DNA of 64,000 bases, from assembly GCA_033782935.1 (NCBI GenBank), contig JAWQEG010000490.1:1394001-1458000 (forward strand), given 5' to 3'. A program made the translations under genes and the position numbers. Each line of letters starts with the position of its first letter. Position 1 is the stretch's first letter. Of this stretch, positions 22,116 to 37,600 are shown piece after piece. The notes beneath the pieces are model-generated. The model saw nothing but the letters and a program-made list of their open reading frames with translations, did not search any database and was not told the origin of the DNA. Source of the DNA: Petrolisthes cinctipes (taxonomy: Eukaryota; Arthropoda; Malacostraca; Decapoda; Porcellanidae).

Positions 22116-25100
22116 ATGTTTTTAGCCTATATTTTGAAAATATTCTAGCACTGAGTAGGCATGTACAGATTGCTTCTGGGACCCCAAAATATTGAATTTT
22201 CGGGTGTTTTGAGCCTGAATTTGAGATACAAACGGGTACAGAAGATACATGCACATATTGACTTTGGGCACCAAAAATATCGATTTTCAGCATGTTTTGG
22301 GCCTGAATTTTGAAAATACTCTAACACGGAGTAGGCATGTACAGATCGCTTCTGGGACCCCAAAATATCGAATTTTCGGGTGTTTAGGGCCAGAATTTGA
22401 GATATAAACGGGTACAGAAGATGCATGCACATATCGACTTTTGGGCACCTAAAAGATCGATTTTCAGTATGTTTTTGGCCTGTATTTTGAAAATACTCTA
22501 ACACGGAGTAGGCATGTACAGATACCTTCTGGGACCTCTAAATATCGAATTTTCGGGTGTTTTGGGACTGAATTTGAGATATCGATTTTTTGGCACCTAA
22601 AATGTCGATTTTTAGCATGTTTTTAGCCTATATTTTGAAAATATTCTAGCACTGTGTAGGCATGTACAGATTGCTTCTGGGACCCCAAAATATTGAATTT
22701 TCGGGTGTTTTGAGCCTGAATTTGAGATATAAACGGGTACAGAAGATACATGCACATATTGACTTTGGGCACCTAAAAGATCGATTTTTATCATGTTTTT
22801 AGCCTATATTTTGAAAATATTCTAGCACTGAGTAGGCATGTACAGATTGCTTCTGGGACCCCAAAATATTGAATTTTTGGGTGTTTTGAGCCTGAATTTG
22901 AGATATAAACGGGTACAGAAGATACATGCACATATTGACTTTGGGCACCAAAAATATCGATTTTCAGCATGTTTTGGGCCTGAATTTTGAAAATACTCTA
23001 ACACGGAGTAGGCATGTACAGATCGCTTCTGGGACCCCAAAATATCGAATTTTCGGGTGTTTAGGGCCAGAATTTGAGATATAAACGGGTACAGAAGATG
23101 CATGCACATATCGACTTTTGGGCACCTAAAAGATCGATTTTCAGTATGTTTTTGGCCTGTATTTTGAAAATACTCTAACACGGAGTAGGCATGTACAGAT
23201 ACCTTCTGGGACCTCTAAATATCGAATTTTCTGGTGTTTTGGGACTGAATTTGAGATATCGACTTTTTGGCACCTAAAAGATCGATTTTTAGCATGTTTT
23301 TAGCCTATATTTTGAAAATATTCTAGCACTGAGTAGGCATGTACAGATTGCTTCTGGGACCCCAAAATATTGAATTTTCGGGTGTTTTGAGCCTGAATTT
23401 GAGATATAAACGGGTACAGAAGATACATGCACATATTGACTTTGGGCACCAAAAATATCGATTTTCAGCATGTTTTGGGCCTGAATTTTGAAAATACTCT
23501 AACACGGAGTAGGCATGTACAGATCGCTTCTGGGACCCCAAAATATCGAATTTTCGGGTGTTTAGGGCCAGAATTTGAGATATAAACGGGTACAGAAGAT
23601 GCATGCACATATCGACTTTTGGGCACCTAAAAGATCGATTTTCAGTATGTTTTTGGCCTGTATTTTGAAAATACTCTAACACGGAGTAGGCATGTACAGA
23701 TACCTTCTGAGACCTCTAAATATCGAATTTTCGGGTGTTTTGGGACTGAATTTGAGATATCGATTTTTTGACACCTAAAATGTCGATTTTTAGCATGTTT
23801 TTAGCCTATATTTTGAAAATATTATAGCACTGTGTAGGCATGTACAGATTGCTTCTGGGACCCAAAATATTGAATTTTCGGGTGTTTTGAGCCTGAATTT
23901 GAGATATAAACGGGTACAGAAAATACATGCACATATTGACTTTGGGCATCTAAAATATCGATTTTCAGCATGTTTTGGGCCTGTATTTTGAAAATACTCT
24001 AACACTGAGTAGGCATGTACAGATTGCTTCTGGGACCCCAAAATATTGAATTTTCGGGTGTTTTGAGCCTGAATTTGAGATATAAACGGGTACTGAAGAT
24101 GCATGCACATATCGACTTTTGTGCACCTAAAAGATCGATTTTCAGTATGTTTTGAGCATGTATTTTCAAAATACTCTAACACGGAGTAGGCATGTACAGA
24201 TCGCTTCTGGGACCCCTAAATATCGAATTTTCGGGTGTTTTGGGACTGAATTTGAGATATCGACTTTTTGGCACGTAAAATGTCGATTTTTAGCATGTTT
24301 TTAGCCTATATTTTGAAAATATTCTAGCACTGTGTAGGCATGTACAGATTGCTTCTGGGACCCCAAAATATTGAATTTTCGGGTGTTTTGAGCCTGAATT
24401 TGAGATATAAACGGGTACAGAAGATACATGCACATATTGACTTTGGGCACCTAAAAGATCGATTTTTAGCATATTTTTAGCCTATATTTTGAAAATATTC
24501 TAGCACTAAGTAGGCATGTACAGATTGCTTCTGGGACCCCAAAATATTGAATTTTCGGGTGTTTTGAGCCTGAATTTGAGATATAAACGGGTACAGAAGA
24601 TACATGCACATATTGACTTTGGGCACCAAAAATATCGATTTTCAGCATGTTTTGGGCCTGAATTTTGAAAATACTCTAACACGGAGTAGGCATGTACAGA
24701 TCGCTTCTGGGACCCCAAAATATCGAATTTTCGGGTGTTTAGGGCCAGAATTTGAGATATAAACGGGTACAGAAGATGCATGCACATATCGACTTTTGGG
24801 CACCTAAAAGATCGATTTTCAGTATGTTTTTGGCCTGTATTTTGAAAATACTCTAACACGGAGTAGGCATGTACAGATACCTTCTGGGACCTCTAAATAT
24901 CGAATTTTCGGGTGTTTTGGGACTGAATTTGAGATATCGATTTTATGGCACCTATAATGTCGATTTTTAGCATGTTTTTAGCCTATATTTTGAAAATATT
25001 CTAGCACTGTGTAGGCATGTACAGATTGCTTCTGGGACCCCAAAATATTGAATTTTCGGGTGTTTTGAGCCTGAATTTGAGATATAAACGGGTACAGAAG

Positions 25101-25338
25101 ATACATGCACATATTGACTTTGTGCACCTAAAAGATCGATTTTTAGCATGTTTTTAGCCTATATTTTGAACATATTCTAGCACTAAGTAGGCATGTACAG
25201 ATTGCTTCTGGGACCCCAAAATATTGAATTTTCGGGTGTTTTGAGCCTGAATTTGAGATATAAACGGGTACAGAAGATACATGCACATATTGACTTTGGG
25301 CACCAAAAATATCGATTTTAAGCATGTTTTGGGCCTGA

Positions 25339-28300
25339 ATTTTGAAAATACTCTAACACGGAGTAGGCATGTACAGATCGCTTCTGGGACCCCAAAATAT
25401 CGAATTTTCGGGTGTTTAGGGCCAGAATTTGATATATAAACGGGTACAGAAGATGCATGCACATATCGACTTTTGGGCACCTAAAAGATCGATTTTCAGT
25501 ATGTTTTTGACCTGTATATTGAAAATACTCTATCACGGAGTAGGTATGTACAGATACCTTCTGGGACCTCTAAATATCGATTTTTCGGGTGTTTTGGGAC
25601 TGAATTTGAGATATCGGTTTTTTGGCACCTAAAATGTCGATTTTTAGCATGTTTTTAGCCTATATTTTGAAAATATTCTAGCACTGTGTAGGCATGTACA
25701 GATTGCTTCTGGGACCCCAAAATATTGAATTTTCGGGTGTTTTGAGCCTGAATTTGAGATATAAACGGGTACAGAAAATACATGCACATATTGACTTTGG
25801 GCATCTAAAATATCGATTTTCAGCATGTTTTGGGCCTGTATTTTGAAAATACTCTAACACTGAGTAGGCATGTACAGATTGCTTCTGGGACCCCAAAATA
25901 TTGAATTTTCGGGTGTTTTGAGCCTGAATTTGAGATATAAACGGGTACTGAAGATGCATGCACATATCGACTTTTGTGCACCTAAAAGATCGATTTTCAG
26001 TATGTTTTGAGCATGTATTTTGAAAAAACTCTAACACGGAGTAGGCATGTACAGATCGCTTCTGGGACCCCTAAATATCGAATTTTCGGGTGTTTTGGGA
26101 CTGAATTTGAGATATCGACTTTTTGGCACCTAAAAGATCGATTTTTAGCATGTTTTTAGCCTATATTTTGAAAATATTCTAGCAATGAGTAGGCATGTAC
26201 AGATTGCTTCTGGGACCCCAAAATATTGAATTTTCGGGTGTTTTGAGCCTGAATTTGAGATATAAACGGGTACAGAAGATACATGCACATATTGACTTTG
26301 GGCACCAAAAATATCGATTTTCAGCATGTTTTGGGCCTGAATTTTGAAAATACTCTAACACGGAGTAGGCATGTACAGATCGCTTCTGGGACCCCAAAAT
26401 ATCGAATTTTCGGGTGTTTAGGGCCAGAATTTGAGATATAAACGGGTACAGAAGATGCATGCACATATCGACTTTTGGGCACCTAAAAGATCGATTTTCA
26501 GTATGTTTTTGGCCTGTATTTTGAAAATACTCTATCACGGAGTAGGCATGTACAGATACCTTCTGATACCTCTAAATATCGAATTTTCGGGTGTTTTGGG
26601 ACTGAATTTGAGATATCGATTTTTTGACACCTAAAATGTCGAGTTTTAGCATGTTTTTAGCCTATATTTTGAAAATATTATAGCACTGTGTAGGCATGTA
26701 CAGATTGCTTCTGGGACCCAAAATATTGAATTTTCGGGTGTTTTGAGCCTGAATTTGAGATATAAACGGGTACAGAAGATACATGCACATATTGACTTTG
26801 GGCATCTAAAATATCGATTTTCAGCATGTTTTGGGCCTGTATTTTGAAAATACTCTAACACTGAGTAGGCATGTACAGATTGCTTCTGGGACCCCAAAAT
26901 ATTGAATTTTCGGGTGTTTTGAGCCTGAATTTGAGATATAAACGGGTACTGAAGATGCATACACCTATCGACTTTTGTGCACCTAAAAGATCGATTTTCA
27001 GTATGTTTTGAGCATGTATTTTGAAAATACTCTAACACGGAGTAGGCATGTACAGATCGCTTCTGGGACCCCTAAATATCGAATTTTCGGGTGTTTTGGG
27101 ACTGAATTTGAGATATCGACTTTTTGGCACCTAAAAGATCGATTTTTAGCAAGTTTTTAGCCTATATTTTGAAAATATTCTAGCACTGAGTAGGCATGTA
27201 CAGATTGCTTCTGGGACCCCAAAATATTGAATTTTCGGGTGTTTTGAGCCTGAATTTGAGATATAAACGGGTACAGAAGATACATGCACATATTGACTTT
27301 GGGCACCAAAAATATCGATTTTCAGCATGTTTTGGGCCTGAATTTTGAAAATACTCTAACACGGAGTAGGCATGTACAGATCGCTTCTGGGACCCCAAAA
27401 TATTGAATTTTCGGGTGTTTAGGGCCAGAATTTGAGATATAAACGGGTACAGAAGATGCATGCACATATCGACTTTTGGGCACCTAAAAGATCGATTTTC
27501 AGTATGTTTTTGGCCTGTATTTTGAAAATACTCTAACACGGAGTAGGCATGTACAGATACCTTCTGGGACCTCTAAATATCGAATTTTCGGGTGTTTTGG
27601 GACTGAATTTGAGATATCGATTTTTTGACACCTAAAATGTCGATTTTTAGCATGTTTTTAGCCTATATTTTGAAAATATTATAGCACTGTGTAGGCATGT
27701 ACAGATTGCTTCTGGGACCCAAAATATTGAATTTTCGGGTGTTTTGAGCCTGAATTTGAGATATAAACGGGTACAGAAAATACATGCACATATTGACTTT
27801 GGGCATCTAAAATATCGATTTTCAGCATGTTTTGGGCCTGTATTTTGAAAATACTCTAACACTGAGTAGGCATGTACAGATTGCTTCTGGGACCCCAAAA
27901 TATTGAATTTTCGGGTGTTTTGAGCCTGAATTTGAGATATAAACGGGTACTGAAGATGCATGCACATATCGACTTTTGTGCACCTAAAAGATCGATTTTC
28001 AGTATGTTTTGAGCATGTATTTTGAAAATACTCTAACACGGAGTAGGCATGTACAGATCGCTTCTGGGACCCCTAAATATCGAGTTTTCGGGTGTTTTGG
28101 GACTGAATTTGAGATTTCGACTTTTTGGCACCTAAAAGATCGATTTTTAGCATGTTTTTAGCCTATATTTTGAAAATATTCTAGCACTGAGTAGGCATGT
28201 ACAGATTGCTTCTGGGACCCAAATATTGAATTTTCGGGTGTTTTGAGCCTGAATTTGAGATATAAACGGGTACAGAAGATACATGCACATATTGACTTTG

Positions 28301-29725
28301 GGCACCAAAAATATCGATTTTCAGCATGTTTTGGGCCTGAATTTTGAAAATACTCTAACACGGAGTAGGCATGTATAGATCGGTTCTGGGATCCCAAAAT
28401 ATCGAATTTTCGGGTGTTTAGGGCCAGAATTTGAGATATAAACGGGTACAGAAGATGCATGCACATATCGACTTTTGGGCACCTAAAAGATCGATTTTCA
28501 GTATGTTTTTGGCCTGTATTTTGAAAATACTCTAACACGGAGTAGGCATGTACAGATACCTTCTGGGACCTCTAAATATCGAATTTTCGGGTGTTTTGGG
28601 ACTGAATTTGAGATATCGATTTTTTGGCACCTAAAATTTCGATTTTTAGCATGTTTTTAGCCTATATTTTGAAAATATTCTAGCACTGTGTAGGCATGTA
28701 CAGATTACTTCTGGGACCCCAAAATATTGAATTTTCGGGTGTTTTTAGCCTGAATTTGAGATATAAACGGGTACAGAAGATACATGCACATATTGACTTT
28801 GGGCACCTAAAAAATCGATTTTTAGCATGTTTTTAGCCTATATTTTGAAAATATTCTAGCACTGAGTAGGCATGTACAGATTGCTTCTGGGACCCCAAAA
28901 TATTAAATTTTCGGGTGTTTTGAGCCTGAATTTGAGATATAAACGGGTACAGAAGATACATGCACATATTGACTTTGGGCACCAAAAATATCGATTTTCA
29001 GCATGTTTTGGGCCTGAATTTTGAAAATACTCTAACACGGAGTAGGCATGTACAGATCGCTTCTGGGACCCCAAAAAATCGAATTTTCGGGTGTTTAGGG
29101 CCAGAATTTGAGATATAAACGGGTACAGAAGATGCATGCACATATCGACTTTTGGGTACCTAAAAGATCGATTTTCAGTATGTTTTTAGCCTGTATTTTG
29201 AAAATACTCTAACACAGAGTAGGCATGTACAGATACCTTCTGGGACCTCTAAATATCGAATTTTCGGGTGTTTTAGGACTGAATTTGAGATATCGATTTT
29301 TTGACACCTAAAATGTCGATTTTTAGCATGTTTTTAGCCTATATTTTGAAAATATTCTAGCACTGTGTAGGCAAGTACAGATTGCTTCTGGGACCCCAAA
29401 ATATTGATTTTTCGGGTGTTTTGAGCCTGAATTTGAGATATAAACGGGTACAGAAGATACATGCACATATTGACTTTGGGCATCTAAAATATCGATTTTC
29501 AGCATGTTTTGGGCCTGTATTTTGAAAATACTCTAACACTGAGTAGGCATGTACAGATTGCTTCTGGGACCCCAAAATATTGAATTTTCGGGTGTTTTGA
29601 GCCTGAATTTGAGATATAAACGGGTACTAAAGATGCATGCACATATCGACTATTGTGCACCTAAAAGATCGATTTTCAGTATGTTTTGAGCATGTATTTT
29701 GAAAATACTCTAACACGGAGTAGGC
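25339..29725. repeat. 4681-bp-spaced block duplication, copy 1
   Basis: Unit starts at 25649, 26150, 26651 (500), 27151, 27652 (500), 28152 (499), 28651 (A0), 28827 and 29328 all recur 4681 bp downstream. Shared rare variants include TTTTTGACCTGTATATTG, CTTCTGATACCTC, GCAAGTTTTTAGCC, GGTTCTGGGATCCC, CCCCAAAAAATCG and GGCAAGTACAG. A few single-base differences were seen, for example CATACACCTATC at about 26960 against CATACACATATC. Confidence 0.93.
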
Positions 29726-30019
29726 ATGTACAGATACCTTCTGGGACCTCTAAATATCGAATTTTCGGGTGTTTTGGGACTGAATTTGAGATATCGACTT
29801 TTTGGCACCTAAAATGTCGATTTTTAGCATGTTTCTAGCCTATATTTTGAAAATATTCTAGCACTGTGTAGGCATGTACAGATTGCTTCTGGGACCCCAA
29901 AATATTGATTTTTCGGGTGTTTTGAGCCTGAATTTGAGATATAAACGGGTACAGAATATACATGCACATATTGACTTTGGGCATCTAAAATATCGATTTT
30001 CAGCATGTTTTGGGCCTGT
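29726..30019. repeat. Satellite segment between the two 4681-bp block copies
   Basis: Ordinary C-end plus A' sequence, including the variant TGTTTCTAGCC near 29831 and GAATATACATGC near 29955. Nothing other than satellite is present. It lies between the two copies and is not repeated in the expected position after the second copy. Confidence 0.8.
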
Positions 30020-33000
30020 ATTTTGAAAATACTCTAACACGGAGTAGGCATGTACAGATCGCTTCTGGGACCCCAAAATATCGAATTTTCGGGTGTTTAG
30101 GGCCAGAATTTGAGATATAAACGGGTACAGAAGATGCATGCACATATCGACTTTTGGGCACCTAAAAGATCGATTTTCAGTATGTTTTTGACCTGTATAT
30201 TGAAAATACTCTATCACGGAGTAGGTATGTACAGATACCTTCTGGGACCTCTAAATATCGATTTTTCGGGTGTTTTGGGACTGAATTTGAGATATCGGTT
30301 TTTTGGCACCTAAAATGTCGATTTTTAGCATGTTTTTAGCCTATATTTTGAAAATATTCTAGCACTGTGTAGGCATGTACAGATTGCTTCTGGGACCCCA
30401 AAATATTGAATTTTCGGGTGTTTTGAGCCTGAATTTGAGATATAAACGGGTACAGAAAATACATGCACATATTGACTTTGGGCATCTAAAATATCGATTT
30501 TCAGCATGTTTTGGGCCTGTATTTTGAAAATACTCTAACACTGAGTAGGCATGTACAGATTGCTTCTGGGACCCCAAAATATTGAATTTTCGGGTGTTTT
30601 GAGCCTGAATTTGAGATATAAACGGGTACTGAAGATGCATGCACATATCGACTTTTGTGCACCTAAAAGATCGATTTTCAGTATGTTTTGAGCATGTATT
30701 TTGAAAAAACTCTAACACGGAGTAGGCATGTACAGATCGCTTCTGGGACCCCTAAATATCGAATTTTCGGGTGTTTTGGGACTGAATTTGAGATATCGAC
30801 TTTTTGGCACCTAAAAGATCGATTTTTAGCATGTTTTTAGCCTATATTTTGAAAATATTCTAGCAATGAGTAGGCATGTACAGATTGCTTCTGGGACCCC
30901 AAAATATTGAATTTTCGGGTGTTTTGAGCCTGAATTTGAGATATAAACGGGTACAGAAGATACATGCACATATTGACTTTGGGCACCAAAAATATCGATT
31001 TTCAGCATGTTTTGGGCCTGAATTTTGAAAATACTCTAACACGGAGTAGGCATGTACAGATCGCTTCTGGGACCCCAAAATATCGAATTTTCGGGTGTTT
31101 AGGGCCAGAATTTGAGATATAAACGGGTACAGAAGATGCATGCACATATCGACTTTTGGGCACCTAAAAGATCGATTTTCAGTATGTTTTTGGCCTGTAT
31201 TTTGAAAATACTCTATCACGGAGTAGGCATGTACAGATACCTTCTGATACCTCTAAATATCGAATTTTCGGGTGTTTTGGGACTGAATTTGAGATATCGA
31301 TTTTTTGACACCTAAAATGTCGAGTTTTAGCATGTTTTTAGCCTATATTTTGAAAATATTATAGCACTGTGTAGGCATGTACAGATTGCTTCTGGGACCC
31401 AAAATATTGAATTTTCGGGTGTTTTGAGCCTGAATTTGAGATATAAACGGGTACAGAAGATACATGCACATATTGACTTTGGGCATCTAAAATATCGATT
31501 TTCAGCATGTTTTGGGCCTGTATTTTGAAAATACTCTAACACTGAGTAGGCATGTACAGATTGCTTCTGGGACCCCAAAATATTGAATTTTCGGGTGTTT
31601 TGAGCCTGAATTTGAGATATAAACGGGTACTGAAGATGCATACACATATCGACTTTTGTGCACCTAAAAGATCGATTTTCAGTATGTTTTGAGCATGTAT
31701 TTTGAAAATACTCTAACACGGAGTAGGCATGTACAGATCGCTTCTGGGACCCCTAAATATCGAATTTTCGGGTGTTTTGGGACTGAATTTGAGATATCGA
31801 CTTTTTGGCACCTAAAAGATCGATTTTTAGCAAGTTTTTAGCCTATATTTTGAAAATATTCTAGCACTGAGTAGGCATGTACAGATTGCTTCTGGGACCC
31901 CAAAATATTGAATTTTCGGGTGTTTTGAGCCTGAATTTGAGATATAAACGGGTACAGAAGATACATGCACATATTGACTTTGGGCACCAAAAATATCGAT
32001 TTTCAGCATGTTTTGGGCCTGAATTTTGAAAATACTCTAACACGGAGTAGGCATGTACAGATCGCTTCTGGGACCCCAAAATATCGAATTTTCGGGTGTT
32101 TAGGGCCAGAATTTGAGATATAAACGGGTACAGAAGATGCATGCACATATCGACTTTTGGGCACCTAAAAGATCGATTTTCAGTATGTTTTTGGCCTGTA
32201 TTTTGAAAATACTCTAACACGGAGTAGGCATGTACAGATACCTTCTGGGACCTCTAAATATCGAATTTTCGGGTGTTTTGGGACTGAATTTGAGATATCG
32301 ATTTTTTGACACCTAAAATGTCGATTTTTAGCATGTTTTTAGCCTATATTTTGAAAATATTATAGCACTGTGTAGGCATGTACAGATTGCTTCTGGGACC
32401 CAAAATATTGAATTTTCGGGTGTTTTGAGCCTGAATTTGAGATATAAACGGGTACAGAAAATACATGCACATATTGACTTTGGGCATCTAAAATATCGAT
32501 TTTCAGCATGTTTTGGGCCTGTATTTTGAAAATACTCTAACACTGAGTAGGCATGTACAGATTGCTTCTGGGACCCCAAAATATTGAATTTTCGGGTGTT
32601 TTGAGCCTGAATTTGAGATATAAACGGGTACTGAAGATGCATGCACATATCGACTTTTGTGCACCTAAAAGATCGATTTTCAGTATGTTTTGAGCATGTA
32701 TTTTGAAAATACTCTAACACGGAGTAGGCATGTACAGATCGCTTCTGGGACCCCTAAATATCGAGTTTTCGGGTGTTTTGGGACTGAATTTGAGATTTCG
32801 ACTTTTTGGCACCTAAAAGATCGATTTTTAGCATGTTTTTAGCCTATATTTTGAAAATATTCTAGCACTGAGTAGGCATGTACAGATTGCTTCTGGGACC
32901 CAAATATTGAATTTTCGGGTGTTTTGAGCCTGAATTTGAGATATAAACGGGTACAGAAGATACATGCACATATTGACTTTGGGCACCAAAAATATCGATT

Positions 33001-34406
33001 TTCAGCATGTTTTGGGCCTGAATTTTGAAAATACTCTAACACGGAGTAGGCATGTATAGATCGGTTCTGGGATCCCAAAATATCGAATTTTCGGGTGTTT
33101 AGGGCCAGAATTTGAGATATAAACGGGTACAGAAGATGCATGCACATATCGACTTTTGGGCACCTAAAAGATCGATTTTCAGTATGTTTTTGGCCTGTAT
33201 TTTGAAAATACTCTAACACGGAGTAGGCATGTACAGATACCTTCTGGGACCTCTAAATATCGAATTTTCGGGTGTTTTGGGACTGAATTTGAGATATCGA
33301 TTTTTTGGCACCTAAAATTTCGATTTTTAGCATGTTTTTAGCCTATATTTTGAAAATATTCTAGCACTGTGTAGGCATGTACAGATTACTTCTGGGACCC
33401 CAAAATATTGAATTTTCGGGTGTTTTTAGCCTGAATTTGAGATATAAACGGGTACAGAAGATACATGCACATATTGACTTTGGGCACCTAAAAAATCGAT
33501 TTTTAGCATGTTTTTAGCCTATATTTTGAAAATATTCTAGCACTGAGTAGGCATGTACAGATTGCTTCTGGGACCCCAAAATATTAAATTTTCGGGTGTT
33601 TTAAGCCTGAATTTGAGATATAAACGGGTACAGAAGATACATGCACATATTGACTTTGGGCACCAAAAATATCGATTTTCAGCATGTTTTGGGCCTGAAT
33701 TTTGAAAATACTCTAACACGGAGTAGGCATGTACAGATCGCTTCTGGGACCCCAAAAAATCGAATTTTCGGGTGTTTAGGGCCAGAATTTGAGATATAAA
33801 CGGGTACAGAAGATGCATGCACATATCGACTTTTGGGTACCTAAAAGATCGATTTTCAGTATGTTTTTAGCCTGTATTTTGAAAATACTCTAACACAGAG
33901 TAGGCATGTACAGATACCTTCTGGGACCTCTAAATATCGAATTTTCGGGTGTTTTAGGACTGAATTTGAGATATCGATTTTTTGACACCTAAAATGTCGA
34001 TTTTTAGCATGTTTTTAGCCTATATTTTGAAAATATTCTAGCACTGTGTAGGCAAGTACAGATTGCTTCTGGGACCCCAAAATATTGATTTTTCGGGTGT
34101 TTTGAGCCTGAATTTGAGATATAAACGGGTACAGAAGATACATGCACATATTGACTTTGGGCATCTAAAATATCGATTTTCAGCATGTTTTGGGCCTGTA
34201 TTTTGAAAATACTCTAACACTGAGTAGGCATGTACAGATTGCTTCTGGGACCCCAAAATATTGAATTTTCGGGTGTTTTGAGCCTGAATTTGAGATATAA
34301 ACGGGTACTAAAGATGCATGCACATATCGACTTTTGTGCACCTAAAAGATCGATTTTCAGTATGTTTTGAGCATGTATTTTGAAAATACTCTAACACGGA
34401 GTAGGC
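30020..34406. repeat. 4681-bp-spaced block duplication, copy 2
   Basis: Near-identical copy of 25339-29725. Between the copies lie 294 bases (29726-30019) of ordinary satellite that are not repeated after copy 2, where the sequence changes at 34407 (GGCACATACAG) to C'-type GATCGCTTCTGGGACCCC. The duplication was therefore either asymmetric or its right edge was later replaced. Units start at 30330, 30831, 31332, 31832, 32333, 32833, 33332 (A0), 33508 and 34009. Confidence 0.93.
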
Positions 34407-34639
34407 ACATACAGATCGCTTCTGGGACCCCTAAATATCGAATTTTCGGGTGTTTTGGGACTGAATTTGAGATATCGACTTTTTGGCACCTAAAAGATCG
34501 ATTTTTAGCATGTTTTTAGCCTATATTTTGAAAATATTCTAGCAATGAGTAGGCATGTACAGATTGCTTCTGGGACCCCAAAATATTGAATTTTCGGGTG
34601 TTTTGAGCCTGAATTTGAGATATAAACGGGTACAGAAGA

Positions 34640-37600
34640 TGCATGCACATATCGACTTTTGGGCACCTAAAAGATCGATTTTCAGTATGTTTTGAGCATG
34701 TATTTTGAAAATACTCTAACACGGAGTAGGCATGTACAGATCGCTTCTGGGACCCCTAAATATCGAATTTTCGGGTTTTTTGGGACTGAATTTGAGATAT
34801 CGACTTTTTGGCACCTAAAAGATCGAGTTTTAGCATGTTTTTAGCCTATATTTTGAAAATATTCTAGCACTGAGTAGGCATGTACAGATTGCTTCTGGGA
34901 CCCCAAAATATTGAATTTTAGGGTGATTTGAGCCTGAATTTGAGATATAAACGGGTACAGAAGATACATGCACATATTGACTTTGGGCACCAAAAATATC
35001 GATTTTCAGCATGTTTTGGGCCTGAATTTTGAAAATACTCTAACACGGAGTAGGCATGTACAGATCGCTTCTGGGATCCCAAAATATCGAATTTTCGGGT
35101 GTTTAGGGCCAGAATTTGAGATATAAACGGGTACAGAAGATGCATGCACATATCGACTTTTGTGCACCTAAAAGATCGATTTTCAGTATGTTTATGGCCT
35201 GTATTTTGAAAATACTCTAACACGGAGTAGGCATGTACAGATACCTTCTGGGACCTCTAAATATCGAATTTTCGGGTGTTTTGGGACTGAATTTGAGATA
35301 TCGATTTTTTGACACCTAAAATGTCGATTTTTAGCATGTTTTTAGCCTATATTTTGAAAATATTCTAGCACTGTGTAGGCATGTACAGATTGCTTTTGGG
35401 ACCCAAAATATTGAATTTTCGGGTGTTTTGAGCCTGAATTTGAGATATAAACGGGTACAGAAAATACATGCACATATTGACTTTGGGCATCTAAAATATC
35501 GATTTTCAGCATGTTTTGGGCCTGTATTTTGAAAATACTCTAACACTGAGTAGGCATGTACAGATTGCTTCTGGGACACCAAAATATTGAATTTTCGGGT
35601 GTTTTGAGCCTGAATTTGAGATATAAACGGGTACTGAAGATGCATGCACATATCGACTTTTGTGCACCTAAAAGATCGATTTTCAGTATGTTTTGAGCAT
35701 GTATTTTGAAAATACTCTAACACGGAGTAGGCATGTACAGATCGCTTCTGGGACCCCTAAATATCGAATTTTCGGGTGTTTTGGGACTGAATTTGAGATA
35801 TCGACTTTTTGGCACCTAAAAGATCGATTTTTAGCATGTTTTTAGCCTATATTTTGAAAATATTCTAGCAATGAGTAGGCATGTACAGATTGCTTCTGGG
35901 ACCCCAAAATATTGAATTTTCGGGTGTTTTGAGCCTGAATTTGAGATATAAACGGGTACAGAAGATACATGCACATATTGACTTTGGGCACCAAAAATAT
36001 CGATTTTCAGCATGTTTTGGGCCTGAATTTTGAAAATACTCTAACACGGAGTAGGCATGTACAGATCGCTTCTGGGACCCCAAAATATCGAATTTTCGGG
36101 TGTTTAGGGCCAGAATTTGAGATATAAACGGGTACAGAAGATGCATGCACATATCGACTTTTGGGCACCTAAAAGATCGATTTTCAGTATGTTTTTGGCC
36201 TGTATTTTGAAAATACTCTATCACGGAGTAGGCATGTACAGATACCTTCTGGGACCTCTAAATATCGAATTTTCGGGTGTTTTGGGACTGAATTTGAGAT
36301 ATCGATTTTTTGGCACCTAAAATGTCGAGTTTTAGCATGTTTTTAGCCTATATTTTGAAAATATTCTAGCACTGTGTAGGCATGTACAGATTGCTTCTGG
36401 GACCCCAAAATATTGAATTTTCGGGTGTTTTGAGCATGAATTTGAGATATAAACGGGTACAGAAGATACATGCACATATTGACTTTGGGCATCTAAAATA
36501 TCGATTTTCAGCATGTTTTGAGCCTGTATTTTGAAAATACTCTAACACTGAGTAGGCATGTACAGATTGCTTCTGGGACCCCAAAATATTGAATTTTCGG
36601 GTGTTTTGAGCCTGAATTTGAGATATAAACGGGTACTGAAGATGCATACACATATCGACTTTTGTGCACCTAAAAGATCGATTTTCAGTATGTTTTGAGC
36701 ATGTATTTTGAAAATACTCTAACACGGAGTAGGCATGTACAGATTGCTTCTGGGACCCCTAAATATCGAATTTTCGGGTGTTTTGGGACTGAATTTGAGA
36801 TATCGACTTTTTGGCACCTAAAAGATCGATTTTTAGCATGTTTTTAGCCTATATTTTGAAAATATTCTAGCACTGAGTAGGCATGTACAGATTGCTTCTG
36901 GGACCCCAAAATATTGAATTTTCGGGTGTTTTGAGCCTGAATTTGAGATATAAACGGGTACAGAAGATACATGCACATATTGACTTTGGGCACCAAAAAT
37001 ATCGATTTTCAGCATGTTTTGGGCCTGAATTTTGAAAATACTCTAACACGCGGTAGGCATGTACAGATCGCTTCTGGGACCCCAAAATATCGAATTTTCG
37101 GGTGTTTAGGGCCAGAATTTGAGATATAAACGGGTACAGAAGATGCATGCACATATCGACTTTTGGGCACCTAAAAGATCGATTTTCAGTATGTTTTTGG
37201 CCTGTATTTTGAAAATACTCTAACACGGAGTAGGCATGTACAGATACCTTCTGGGACCTCTAAATATCGAATTTTCGGGTGTTTTGGGACTGAATTTGAG
37301 ATATCGATTTTTTGGCACCTAAAATGTCGATTTTTAGCATGTTTTTAGCCTATATTTTGAAAATATTCTAGCACTGTGTAGGCATGTACAGATTGCTTCT
37401 GGGACCCCAAAATATTGATTTTTCGGGTGTTTTGAGCCTGAATTTGAGATATAAACGGGTACAGAAGATACATGCACATATTGACTTTGGGCATCTAAAA
37501 TATCGATTTTCAGCATGTTTTGGGCCTGTATTTTGAAAATACTCTAACACTGAGTAGGCATGTACAGATTGCTTCTGGGACCCCAAAATATTGAATTTTC

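Larger units (their letters stand above)
16584..25338. repeat. Block 3: alternating type I and II trimers with A0 insertions
   Basis: Units start at 16584, 17085, 17586 (496 bp), 18082 (854 bp), 18936 (A0), 19112, 19613, 20114 (500), 20614, 21115, 21616 (500), 22116, 22617 (A0), 22793, 23294, 23795 (500), 24295 (A0), 24471, 24972 (A0) and 25148. The 496-bp unit at 17586 reads CACTGTGTATGTACAG, four bases shorter than the usual CACTGTGTAGGCATGTACAG and one base short in the C run. Only satellite sequence is present. Confidence 0.9.
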
